DNA from: Latrodectus hesperus
Lineage: Eukaryota; Arthropoda; Arachnida; Araneae; Theridiidae
Assembly: GCA_037975125.1 (NCBI GenBank)
Contig: CM075853.1
Span: 23,945,399 to 24,009,398 of the forward strand
DNA: 64,000 nt
Direction of reading: 5' to 3'
The position numbers and the translations under genes were made by a program. Each line of letters starts with the position of its first letter. The stretch's first letter is position 1. Below are positions 14,247 to 27,700 of this stretch, one piece after another. Below the pieces are notes generated by a model. It was given only the letters and a program-made list of their open reading frames with translations. It did no database searches and was not told the origin of the DNA.

Positions 14247-16667
14247 ATTTTGTTAATTTAAATTCTCCTTAATGACCTATATTCTAAGATCACGAACAGG
14301 CCAAATAATGCAATTTAAACTTTCTTTCTAGACGCTGTTTCGCTGTCTAACTTTATTACTTATTTAGGTGTAACTGCTTAATTGAAAATACTATTTCTTA
14401 GGATACATACTAGATTTATAGGCATGTTACAGATCCACCTAACGACAAATTAAATTGCAACTTTGAATTAGTATTTATACAGTTGCAAATTGCAATCCTG
14501 AAGCATCTTTTTAAAATCTTTAAGCCATTTCAAAGGATTCAATGTTCTTCACTCATAATTTTGAGTTTTAGTTTTCTTCATTGTGCTTTAACATGTTCAT
14601 AAACATCATTTTAGGCAAATACATATGTGTCTCGATATATTTCACAGACATTTATTCGCTTCACTTTTTCAGTAGTAGCGAATACATATTTATATATTTA
14701 CACTCATAATATAAACAATAAAGAACACTTTATAAAATGTGCAAACACTATTACACTTCAGTTTTTTTCTTTAATTAAATAAAATTTGAAATGAGTAATA
14801 CGTTTTATATAAAATGTACCTCCACGACCCAACCTACAAGCGTAAACACCATGAAAGGAATTATACATAACAGCAAAACTTTGTAATAAATAACTTCAAC
14901 AACGTCTACCAAAGTAATCAACAAAACTTAATCAGAAACGAATGCACAATAAAAATAAAATAATAAATACATGAATGAGTGGACAAAAAGAAAATGCGAA
15001 AACCAAATGTCGACCTATTATATTTGAGCCTCTATTTTTTATATTAACATAATGGCTGCTTGCATTACCTTATCAAATTAACTTAAGCCATAAAGGACAA
15101 AAAAATTCTACTTCAAACATTAATTACGCTTTTTTGTTTGTTACACAAAAAACAGCATTTCATTAAGAATATTCCCTTAGATTTGAATCATAATAAAATT
15201 AATTGCAGAAACTTCTGGTAAAATAAATAAATCGCTTGATTAATAAGAATTTTTTTCTACTTTTTTTCTGTCCGACATATGAGAGTGCAATGATTTATTT
15301 TTTAATTTTTTTTAGTTGATGCGAATCAGTTAAAAATACGGATGGCTAATTCTAATTTAAACTACAATCATTTTTTGAGAATAATTATAATATTCACCTG
15401 TTTTAATGCGTGGAAACAATGGAATTACTTCGCATTTTGAAAGATTGTTGTGGATTTTTCGTTTTCACTCGCTTAAATAATCAGATTATTAAACGTTATA
15501 CAAAACGCTTTAATTTATTTTAAGGAAATGGAGATTATTAACCCAGGTATTATTTTCTGTTAAATATATATTTGGTTATGAACTCAAAAGGCCTTACATA
15601 CAATAATGTAGTCAGTCAAATTCTAAAGAAATAATAATTAAATGCTTATTATTTAATTAAATATTTTGTTCTACACGAAAATTAAATAAAATATTTTTTT
15701 TGGATATTAGAAAATTTAATGAAATTTAATTTCTTGCAATTTAATAAGATAGGAATTTTTATTTGCTAGAGTATTGAAAGCTGAAATTGATATATATGAA
15801 TCCTACTAATTTTATAATTTGCATAAATTAATATATTTTATTAATAAAGCCTGATATTTACAAATCTTTTCGCTCGTAATTATTCTTTAACAAAAATTAT
15901 TCTTTAATAAACAGTATAATCAAAACTGTAATTTAGAATTTAATTTATAAAATAATTTTAATCTAAACCATATTAATCATTTTACTTTCATTTTTCACTG
16001 ATTATAATCATAAGGTTTTAATTTCTCTCTCAACCATGAGTGCTATTGTAATTCAATTGTGATCTGACAAAATATATATTATTTATCATAGATTATGTAT
16101 AATTAAATAAAATAACTTGCATTTTTTCAAAAATTTCCTTAAACTATTTTTGAATTTTACAATAATAAATTTAATATTATGTGGTGAATAGCCTAATCGA
16201 TGAAGGTTAATATAAAATTGAATATTTTTCATTGTTTATTTTTACCTTCTTAGGTGAATTTTCACACAGTTTGATCCAATTTCACGCGTTGCAAAGGAGG
16301 AAACACCATTAAAACTCCCAAATATTTTACCTGACTACTCAAAGCAGCATAGCATTAGGATTACATCTTTGCACACTTCAAAGTATATGGTTTGATCCTA
16401 ACAATGTCGTAAAGGATTGTTTTCTTATCTTCTGTATTTCTATCAGTTGGATGAGATGCTTGGGATTTTTCGAGGTTTTCTCCCTTGTGCTCATGTCAAG
16501 CCAGTGAAAATTTCTCCCTGAAGCACAATCATATGAGATTCACAAGTTCCTTACAATAGCTATAAGCTGTTAGATCATCAACGATACATCATAATTTCTT
16601 ACCTGGACATGTGTATAAATAGATAGAATACATATTTCAAAAATAGATAGCATATCATTTATGCTTT
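14243..16667. other. Mostly AT-rich; possible decayed SINE near 16290-16560
   Basis: No gene is seen. The stretch at about 16290-16560 has higher complexity and a B-box-like GGTTTGATCCTAAC near 16388. It could be an old SINE, but I see no clear A box or TSD. Confidence 0.35.
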
Positions 16668-17297
16668 CTCCTTCTTCTTCTTAGAGTTGGGTTTGTATGT
16701 CATTGGGCACCTCTGCTTTTATCAGCATTTTGTAATGTTAACTCCAAACCCAATGTTTCCTAGTTCCAGTTGCTCGGGTCACCCACTTTATTAATAAAGT
16801 CCGAGTCCTTTAATGGAGTCTAGGTGTAACTCTCTAGTATGGATGATGCCTAAGGAAGTTAATCTAGGGAGGGCAAGGGCCTCGCATTCGTAAATGATAT
16901 GCTTGGCCGTTTCCTTTTGCGTATGACATTTCCTGCAGATAGGGTCTTGCTGAAACAGTCCCATTTTACGGAGGTGTTTTCTGAAATAATAATGCCCAGT
17001 TATGAAACCTACGATTAAACGTATCTTCTGCCTAGAGCATCTTAGAGTTTCAGAGGCAATCCTCGCTGATCATTCACAGATGATTCTGGTCAGAGAGTCA
17101 GTCATGCTAGCGATAGCTTCCTGACTTTCACCAGAAGAATATGGTTTGTAGGTCAGATCTACCTCCTGTAAAGGATTCATTGCTGCCCCTTCTCTAGAAT
17201 GCCTCTGAGTTCCCTTGTCTTTTTCAGCAAGGTCTACTGCAGAGGCTTCACCTGCAAATGCAGAGAGGTTAGTTGTTTCTTGTGTCTTTTCAGCCAC
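16668..17297 (-). pseudogene. Non-LTR retrotransposon 3' end (I/jockey-like C-terminus)
   Basis: On the minus strand, about 17035-16800 encodes the tail of an RNase H-bearing LINE polyprotein. It includes GFITGHYYFRKHLRKMGL, then the cysteine/histidine block DPICRKCHTQKETAKHI and YECEALALPRL, then HTRELHLDSIKGLG and a stop. In these elements the block forms a zinc-knuckle-like C.C...H...C tail. The 3' UTR runs to an (AAG)n tail at about 16670-16682. Upstream, a 75-codon frame (17297-17070) ends in a stop before the conserved block. It is probably linker sequence, frame-shifted relative to the tail. There is no complete reading frame, so it is inactive. The 5' limit is unclear; similar-complexity sequence continues to about 17470. 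Confidence 0.8.
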
Positions 17298-17475
17298 AAG
17301 ATAACAATTAATAAGCTCAGGTCATATAACAGTCCACCCAGCATTCCCTGAGTTACTGGGCAAGGCAAAAAATCTCTAGAAGTTCGCCAGGCAACTAGAG
17401 GCTCCGTTAAGACACCATTACCGCGGTGCCAAATAGCCCTAGACTCGGTCGCATACTCGGGACTTTAATACAATT
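17298..17475. other. Moderately GC-rich unclassified segment, perhaps more of the LINE
   Basis: Sequence complexity is clearly above background and is contiguous with the minus-strand LINE tail. I do not recognise a domain. It could be the upstream part of the same element or a different repeat into which it inserted. Confidence 0.35.
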
Positions 17476-17733
17476 CTATAATGATTCTAATAATGGTAAA
17501 AATGAGCTTGAGAATAATATGTAAATAAAAGGTATAAGAATATTATGTCATCCACTCTGTTTTTTAAATAAATGATATCATAGGCTGACTCTTTTCTTTG
17601 AATCAGGTGGAAATACAATCTGAAGACAACATGGATTAAATTTGTGTGAATTGGTTTGGACATATGACTGTACAAGGAAACTACTTTGATTATAATTTGA
17701 TATCTTTTATTAAATACTTTTGATATCTAGAGA

Positions 17734-18310
17734 TCAGTCTAATAAACAAGAATTTGTTTCACTGCAACACACTGGGCGGACCTTGCTCTTCAAGGTGTGC
17801 AGTGGGTGATAGGTTGACGAACAATTCGAACTGCGAATGTATCGGACAACGAACTCTTTCAAAAAAGATTTTTGTGTTTGGACAGCGAACACATATTGGG
17901 GTAACGAACTTAAATGAATTCCAACGGACTTTTCTCGGAGCATAATGTATGCAGGGTTGCCAAACTCAACGGACCCAAAATAGTTTTTCATCGCTCTTGA
18001 AATATATTGCTTGCCAATTAAACCTCAAAATTCTATATAGGAATAAAATATTTTCCTAATAGAATATTTATAGCCTAAGTAGACTAGCAGTTTCGGTTTT
18101 GAAAATCCTGAAAAAGAGAGAAAAGCAATCGACATTGGACATGTTCTTCTGTGCCCCATGAACAAAAAATGAAAAGGACTAATTAATATGCAATAACCTT
18201 AATGAGTAACAGATTATGTTCGTTAACCGATCACCCATTGAGTCCTCTTTTGAATAACGTTAGAAAAGTGATGCGCTTTTGCTCTTTGTGAGCACATCTG
18301 TAAAGGTGAG
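17734..18310. other. Unclassified higher-complexity segment
   Basis: There are open frames on both strands (17734-17991 minus, 17754-17945 plus) and no recognisable motif. A donor-like CTGTAAAGGTGAGTGC lies near 18300, so an exon ending on the plus strand is possible but unproven. It could equally be an old repeat. Confidence 0.25.
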
Positions 18311-18619
18311 TGCTTGCGAGTCTTCCGAATCTTTTATACTATCTATATATGAATCTTTACTAAAGGTCTTCCTGTTAAGCCTTAAGAAGTATAGATGTAG
18401 AAAATTTCTCAAACAGCCTTCAACTATTAGGCTATTTGCTACATAATATCAAATAAAGCATAATCACTTTTCCCATGGATTAGTTGTTAGAAATATGGTT
18501 TTAAATTTAAAAAATATCTTCATTTCGTAATTTATTGAGTAAATTATCTTGTGTAAAAATAAAGTGTATTTATTTTATCAAGATTTTCATCAAAAATATT
18601 TTTTGTTTAAAATTCAGGT

Positions 18620-18623
<4 letters not shown>

Positions 18624-18652
<29 letters not shown>
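18624..18652. repeat. Poly(T) run, about 29 nt
   Basis: Homopolymer. No retroposed sequence is recognised beside it. Confidence 0.95.
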
Positions 18653-18658
<6 letters not shown>

Positions 18659-19454
18659 AGAATTTCAATTAAAGAATTAAAACTACTATTAAAATTGTTT
18701 TAGATAAATAATAAAGTTTGGTACTGTTTCATTATATCCCCGCTTTTGATCCTAAATAAATAGCGTGTTTTTTTACGGAGGAACAAAAATAATATAAAAT
18801 GGATATGAGATTTTATCGGCTCACAAAATTTTATTTTAAATATAATATATACTAAATCGAAATTTTTGTACAGAAATTGGTTAAAAAGTGATAAACGATG
18901 ATAAACAAGCTAAATACTGAATGAATCTAAAGTTAGTGGGTACAAAAGATATCTTGGTGATAATTATGTCGGTTAATAGGAGCATTACGGTAACAAGTCG
19001 CCAAGGGCAAAAAACTGCCAAATACAGCAAAATTTAATTTTGTCTCATTGAAAAAAAGATACTATTGCATTATACTTGCGCAATCAATCACCGATGTGAT
19101 TGTTAAACAGTTTCCGCTAGAAATACGCAGTGACATTTAAATAATTTAATCAATAAATGATACCTGTTTAGTTTATAAAATGTAAATAAAATGTTTGCAT
19201 TACTTTTCAGTAGTTTCTGTAAAAGTAAACATTTTTAAGCAATACATGGTGCACATGGTATATTTATGGCAGTAATTTATAATTTTTTTCTTTCCCGTTA
19301 CGGCGAATATCAAAAGCGTGGGTATAATGGAAAAGTACCTAAAGTTTCAATTATTTGTTAAAACATTACCTATAATTTCGCTAACTGTTTTAAAGAATAA
19401 ATGATTATTTAGTTTTTATTATGTATTCACAGTTAATATATTTGCATATAATGT

Positions 19455-19462
19455 ATATTGAT
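19455..19462. repeat. Probable target-site duplication, left copy
   Basis: ATATTGAT, repeated at 19817-19824. It is short and AT-rich, so the support is moderate. Confidence 0.5.
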
Positions 19463-19816
19463 TAAGGCACTACATTCAATCTGGCAAATTCCACCCACAC
19501 ACCAATGGTACTCTGGAACATCTCCTGAAACTCTTCTGGAAATAAAATGTGACGGAAAATCTCAGACTGCCTTGGCCAGATTCTCAAGTGGACATCTAAA
19601 ATGTTTATCGCTTGAACGTGGTACAAAAAATCATCCCACTGGTAAAAAATGCTGTGACCATCCAGCCTCAACGAAACATATTCTGGATTGAGTCGGACTT
19701 TCCAGGGAGGATTTATCCTCAGATCCCCTGCTAATCATTGACTTTCTGACTGTCAACAGTTTATTGGAGTTGATCTGACAAATGTCGGATCTTTAAATTA
19801 GGATAGGCCAACAACA
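19463..19816 (+). pseudogene. 5'-truncated non-LTR retrotransposon tail, sister of 1640-2325
   Basis: One frame covers about 75 residues of the LINE C-terminal tail: IWQIPPTHQWYSGTSPETLL, QTALARFSSGHLKCLSLERG, CCDHPASTKHILD. A stop replaces the cysteine that follows KHILD in the sister copy. A second open stretch reads REDLSSDPLLIIDFLTVNS. The element is cut at the 5' end within the region after RNase H and ends in GGCCAACAACA. The short direct repeat ATATTGAT lies on both sides. Similarity to the copy near 2 kb is high by eye over about 320 bp. Confidence 0.8.
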
Positions 19817-19830
19817 ATATTGATAATTCG

Positions 19831-21715
<1,885 letters not shown>

Positions 21716-21719
21716 GGTT

Positions 21720-22330
21720 ATTTTTGCTCCCTCGCCCTCAAAGCAATTGGATGAGGGAACAAAACAAAGGACTTGTGCTAACTTTTTTCGAAAACAACTA
21801 ATTAGATTATTTCCTTAACGAGAGAGCGAAAAAAGGGCGCCAAATAAACAAGGGGGAAAGGAAATGATTTGTGCGGGACAACTACACAAAACACCGCTTT
21901 TAACTAAAGCAAAACCGAATTTTATATCTCTAACGGAGCGCCCGAAAGTCAGAAGGAAGCAGGCAATAATTCACGCTCTATGGCAATACGAATTAAGAAA
22001 TATACTAGATTATGTAAACGATTCCCTTGGCGCACATAATCTTTGCCAGGATCGGTACTTAAAAGGCCTTGTTCGCCTGTCCTTAAACACCACTCCATGC
22101 ATTATCTGCGAGGGGGTGGGGTTGGCCAGAGGGTGGGTGGTACATCAGATGCACTGAGTATTTCAGAATGTTCTCGTCGATTGAATCCGTTCTTCGGCAA
22201 ATGAATCATTTCGAACTGGGTGGATTGCTTTTCAACAAATGAATCGCTGGGAAAGGAGAAAATCTCGGTTCTTCTTCAAAAGATTTAATGAATCGAAAGA
22301 AAGAGTGACTCTGGTGTTTCTTTGGAACGT
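21720..22330. other. Higher-complexity island with a 97-codon open frame
   Basis: Base composition is clearly less A+T-rich than the flanks. The frame at 21864-22157 (plus) begins MICAGQLHKTPLLTKAKPNF and shows no family I recognise, no signal peptide and no membrane segment. I see no clear splice sites to join it to. It could be an exon of an unknown gene, a conserved non-coding element or an old repeat. Confidence 0.3.
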
Positions 22331-22985
22331 ATGTCGTTTATGAAACACGGTTGTAGTTACAAATACTAAAAGGAAGTAATAAATATAAATTGACGCAAAG
22401 AATTTTCTGTAGTTGTCGAGAAAGCACTGCTACACAGAAGATGTTTCATTTTGCGATGTTTCGAAGGATAAAAAAAGAACTTGCTGAGAATAGCTTATTG
22501 AAGTAGACAAATTTTCTTTAAATTAAAAATAATGGAACTGCAGCTCAAAGTATTGAATAGAATGTAGTATTATTGATGACTGCAACTGAAATATGAAGCA
22601 ACTATGAAATAATGCACAAAATAAAAAATATGTTAGTTATTCTGGTTCAGTAACAATAAAAACACAATGGGCAATTTTTGACATTTAATGATTCTTGAAA
22701 ATCTATGAATATTTCAACTTCCATTATTTATTTTAGAAAGAATTCATTTCAGTGTTATTAGTGTGGTATTATATTATTTGTATATAAAAAGAACAATTTT
22801 CGAATAAAGCTAAGAGTTCAGAAGCCCTTCTGAACTCATTGGAATGTATGATAATACATTTAATGAAATTAAATACATTACCATAACATTTAAATTATAA
22901 ATTGCTTAGTATTCAAAAAACTAAAACTAAAAAAAGCAAATATATTTTAAGATTTTTTTCATTAAAAAATCTTTTTTCTTAATTA

Positions 22986-23111
22986 ACGACAAATCTATTA
23001 CGACGATTAGACGCTTACATCAACGTAAAATAAGGTTTAGTGTGATTCATCCAACCACATTGTCCATTTCCAATTCTCATATGGCCAATGTATCTACGAC
23101 AAATCTATTAC
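22986..23111. repeat. 16-bp direct repeats flanking the left arm of the foldback
   Basis: ACGACAAATCTATTAC occurs at 22986-23001 and again at 23096-23111. The 94 bp between the copies contain the left inverted-repeat arm of the 23006-23589 element. Confidence 0.85.
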
Positions 23112-23589
23112 AATTTGAAAAAGCCTTAATGTCGGTGCTTCTTTAGCAAAGGTCGTGAAATTGCACACAGCAAATCTCTTTGTGTCCTCAGAATCAGCCA
23201 TTTCACAGGTGTTCAAAAGCTGTAATCAGAATCCACAGTCTTTGTCTAAAAGGCGTGATTAATGTTTGAGCTAGTTTTCTATGAGCGTGATGAACGTTTT
23301 CTCCGTCAAATTGCACAGCAGAACAGATATTTTAGTGTGCTTCAAATGGCAAAAATCGTTAACCACAGTTCTACCTCAGATTCAACTAAGATTTCAGTTT
23401 GAACCATGCGCAAAGAATTGCAGAAGACGATTTTCAGTCGAACGGCTGGAAGAAAATTATTCATTTCTGCATGAAATGAAAGAGTGTGGCATCGGGAAAG
23501 AAGACATTGGCCATATGAGGATTGGAAACGGACAATGTGATTGGATGAATCACACTAAACCTTATTTTACGCTGATGTAAGCGTCTAAT
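23006..23589. mobile_element. Foldback/MITE-like element with 86-bp terminal inverted repeats
   Basis: Arm 23006-23091 (starting ATTAGACGCTTACATCAACG) is the reverse complement of 23504-23589 with about four mismatches, and both arms are 86 bp. The interior of about 410 bp shows no transposase motif; the 99-codon plus-strand frame at 23281-23580 runs into the right arm and is not recognisable. The arms are too diverged for a very recent artefact and too similar for chance. No target-site duplication is obvious at the outer ends. A non-autonomous DNA transposon or an inverted duplication is the likely explanation. Confidence 0.8.
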
Positions 23590-23645
23590 TTGGCAAGAAT
23601 CCCACGAAAACGTGAATCCAACTTGCCTTACTCCATAGTATGTAA

Positions 23646-23656
23646 GGATCTAGTAA
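23646..23656. repeat. Target-site duplication, left copy
   Basis: GGATCTAGTAA, identical to 24198-24208. Confidence 0.85.
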
Positions 23657-24197
23657 TCTTCTTCTTCATTGGCCTGACAGCCATGACCCCCTATTTTTGG
23701 ACAAGGTCATCCAGTTTGTCACTTTTAGTGTTTTTAGGTCGTTTTCAAGGCAGTCACGCCATCGGAGTTTCGGTCGTCCTCTCCTTCTGGTGCTAATGGG
23801 GCAAGCCAAGAAAATTTTTTTGTCACCTGATTGTCGTTCAACCGGCTCAAATGTCCTGCCCATTTTAATCTCTGTATTGAGATAAATTTAACAATATCTG
23901 GTTCTTCATATAGTTTATAGAGCTCAAAATTAGTTCTTCTTCGCCATGTATTCTCACATTTTATTCCACCAAATATTCTTCTAAAGTTTTTCTTTCGAAA
24001 GTGGAGATGGTTTCTTTGTCCTTCTCAGTCAATGTCCACGTTTCAGATGAATAAGTGAGAATAGGCCGAATCAAGCATTTGTATATCAAAATTTTTGTTT
24101 TTAAACTGACGAAAGTAGATTTTAGGTATTTTTTAAGCCGAAAAAGCATCGGTTAGCAGCTGTAACCCTGCTGCGGATATCAGGTGCGATGTCGTTT
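23657..24197 (-). pseudogene. 5'-truncated RTE-like LINE with 11-bp TSD
   Basis: On the minus strand the C-terminal part of an RTE-type reverse transcriptase polyprotein is readable. It shows AANRCFF, then KTKILIYKCLIRPILTY, SSETWTLTEKDKETISTF and, further on, RRRGRPKLRWRDCLEND and LKTLKVTNW. Several frameshifts and stops interrupt it, and the usual GRLRW.GH block is largely lost. The 3' end carries a short GAA-repeat tail (about 23657-23668). Perfect 11-bp direct repeats at both ends show a target-primed insertion truncated at its 5' end. The element is about 540 bp and inactive. Confidence 0.88.
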
Positions 24198-24208
24198 GGA
24201 TCTAGTAA
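24198..24208. repeat. Target-site duplication, right copy
   Basis: Second copy of GGATCTAGTAA. Confidence 0.85.
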
Positions 24209-24342
24209 GCTGTTTCAGTTGAATTAGAAGAATAGTGACAGTTAGAATTACTAATATGAAATTGAAATTCATCTTCCAATTTTAATGTTCACAATCAAGA
24301 TTCTAAACTATCTAAAAAAACCTTCTTGCACGATACTAGGCT

Positions 24343-24717
24343 ATGAGTTTGACTACCAAAGACAAGCGTTCCAATGATTCCAAATCACTGCTTGAAATGC
24401 TAGAGTGGTCTACACCTACGCGTCAATGGAAGCTACAACGAAGAACTGTCCTTTTCGATATTAAACTTTTATCCTGTCTATTACACAATAATAGACGTAG
24501 GCTAGAAAACAAAATTCAAATGACGCAACAAATAGCGCCAAGCTCGTCTGACAGTTTTTATTTTATTAAATTCATTACTATTGTTTTATCTAAGACTATA
24601 TCGGTTACTTTTAATTTTATAAGTGTTAAATTAATTCTTAATATTTTGAGTAGCATATTGCATCTCTGTGTCTGTACTCTCTTATATCCATTTAGAAAAA
24701 CTAATAAGAACCACTAA
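24343..24717 (+). other. 124-codon open frame, unrecognised
   Basis: The first third is basic and polar (SLLEMLEWSTPTRQWKLQRR). The last half is hydrophobic and T-rich, as expected when AT-rich DNA is translated. The LEW-TPTRQWKLQRR stretch faintly resembles the end of some LINE reverse transcriptases (a L.W..L..RR pattern), but this is weak. It is more likely a repeat relic than a gene. Confidence 0.2.
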
Positions 24718-27700
24718 TAATTTTTACGAATCTCTTAAATTTTTCAACAATTGAAGTTGAATGAAATGATGTTTTATGAATGTGAAATCAAGTAACCATA
24801 TCTATGAACCTGTTCTAGAATAATCTATAATTATATACATTCACAAATAATACAATTTTATCATTTAAACAATATACAAGCATTTTTTTATTTTCTTGTA
24901 AAAATCAAATTCAACAACAAAACTAAATGCTTCTTTATATTTATAGCTAGATAATATTAAAACTCGAAAAAATTTAATAAAACGTCTTTTCTTAAGAGAA
25001 TTATCAAAGCATAACAATAAGCTTTCAAAACTATAAAACTCAATGTTTTATTTATTAAAATTCTGAATATATCTTTCAACACAAAAATATTAGTTTGATT
25101 AATAAAAAATTACTCTGCATATTTTTGTCATCTTTCTTTATGGATTGAATATCTATTCTTTAATATTTTTTTTACTTCATGAACGCAAAATTTTGAATAT
25201 CAACCTTTATTGAACTATTCTAAATTTAATAACTGTTTCCCTTTAGATGGATGAAATATTTTGTAATACACATCACAACCACAGCACGCTACGATATTCA
25301 ATTCATATTTTTTCACATAAAACATGACGTCAGAAAATAAATTGAAATAGTCGAAAAAATGCATCGTTTTATATTTAATAAGAAAGTCAATTTTGATCGA
25401 CGGTTTGGAATTTCTAATACCCTGATACATTATTTGAATAATAAATTACTTAAAAAAATATTCTAAATAAAGTATTTATTATTAAATTATTGTTAGAACT
25501 AAGCAAAACTAAAAATGTTTGTAATTTAAATTACGAAAGTAAATTTAATTACTCTAGTAAGAATATTTATTAAAATAATGAAATTTATATTCCAATAATA
25601 ATAAATTGATTTGTATAAAAAATACGATAAAGTATGAGTTTAATAATTTGTTAATGTCTGATAGTGATTCAAATTTCTAATGAATTGACAGTATTTTAAC
25701 GTCGTGAAATGATAACAGCTGGAAGTAATTTTGTATTTATAATTTCATTTCGGTTATGATTTCCGTAAGGAAAATATTTTAGTAACCTCAATGATGAAAT
25801 AAATTTTATCAAATTAGAAATATTTCTAAGCAATTTAGAAAACAAATTTAGAAGATTAAGAGATTAATAAATTTAGAAAACTTCTTAAATAAATAATTTT
25901 TCACTGTTTTGATGAAATTTTGTAAAATAAATAACTTTAACTTCTATTACAAGTTTCAAACGATTTCTTAAATTCAACATCAAAATAACTAAAGTTATTC
26001 AATAAATTTTCCAGTTATTTTATATGTAATGAAATTAATCAACATTTTTATCACAAAACTGTATTGAAACATAAAATTCAAATTATAGCGAAAAGAAGAT
26101 AGCTTTTTTATTTTGGCGAGAGAAATGTTCTTCAAACGTGTATTCATTTCTCATCTTTCGTAAGAGAATCTTTATTGAAAAAGTGTCATTCTTAGTAAAC
26201 AAAAAGCTTTAGACACATCTACGGAAAGATATTCGGGCTTAAATCAATTTAATGGGAAAAGGTGCTTATATAATCGACTTTCTTCCAACAAAACTTCACT
26301 TCGGTTAGACTATCGGTTAAGATTCAATACGAACTACTGATTAATAAATATTAATAAAAATTGCTTTTTTCAGTTTTTAATAAATAATTGGGAAATATAT
26401 GAAGAGTTTTTTTAAAGAAAAAAATAAATCATTTTAAATTTTCAGTCTTTTTCATTTTAAATGAAAAATAATTTATAAAAAAATTGGCTTTCTTTTAAAT
26501 AGTTAAATATTTTATTATTTATATGTTAAGCAATTTAATTAATTTTTTTATATTTATAGATAAAGCAGATGTGTCATTAATAATTTATGTCAGAAAGATT
26601 TTTGCATATGCAGAATCATTAGAGTTCAAGTTCCTCTTTTAATGGTTATATAAAAAAAAGTATTTCTTCAAAAATTATCAAATTTTTCTGTTCTTTTCAA
26701 GAAGTTGTGAAATACAATTTTTCATGACAAAATAATAAAATTTATATTTTCAAGGAATAGCTCAATACGAAAAATTGCCAAGCAAAATAAGTAATAATTA
26801 CTGGTTCAGAATGTTTTAATTTGAAATTTAAAATGTGTTGTGCAACATGTTAAATGGGGACTCCGTTTTGAAACCAATTGAAAATCACACTTGAACAATC
26901 TTGACAATAATTATCAACATAGAAAAATAAAGTGCAATTATACTTAATGTATAAAGCATTTTTCAATTTAGCCATATTTTGATATTGCCAAAGTAAATAA
27001 TTGCTTTTAAGTAACCGTTAATTTTACTTTAATTTTAGTTACTTTTAATTGTTAATTTAAATAACCATTAATTTTACCTCGGAGTCTCACATTATTCAAG
27101 AAAATTATGAAATACATACTTTTATAAGAATTATAGAATAAGAATATTGAGGGATTAAAACTACTTAATGTTATTAATAATACAATAAATACAATTTTGA
27201 GTCTTTTTTTGAAAATATTTTATTTCCTTTTTTGTGTTGCGATTTTCTAAACAAAAACTATAAACTAAGAAAACATCATATGCCAAAAGGCTTGCAAAAT
27301 TTAGTGTGTATTAAGAAATGAAGAGTAAAAACAAAAATGAAGAATCCACATAATCCAATTATATAATGGAGTTTTTCCAAGACAATAACTTTACAATAAG
27401 AAACCAAAAATTATTTCAATGGTGAGTTTATTTGTTAACTGAAAAAGGCAATAGCAATTACAAAATTTACAGCATCATGCTTTTCCCACAAGTTAAGTTC
27501 AAAAATATGTATTTTTTTTCTTTTGATAGCTATTTGAATACATAAAATGCAAAAGCTAACATGATTTGGAAAATCACACATCAAATGATTTATATTGGAT
27601 ATGGATGAAAGAGCTGATACTACTGAGATAGTTTATTAATAGTTTTTATGTTTTATTTCTATTATAAGTTTAATTTTACAAATTTAATGAGTTAGCTAGC

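Noticed and set aside
23281..23580. 99-codon frame in the foldback element as a transposase
   Set aside because: No DDE or DNA-binding motif, and it runs into the right inverted repeat.
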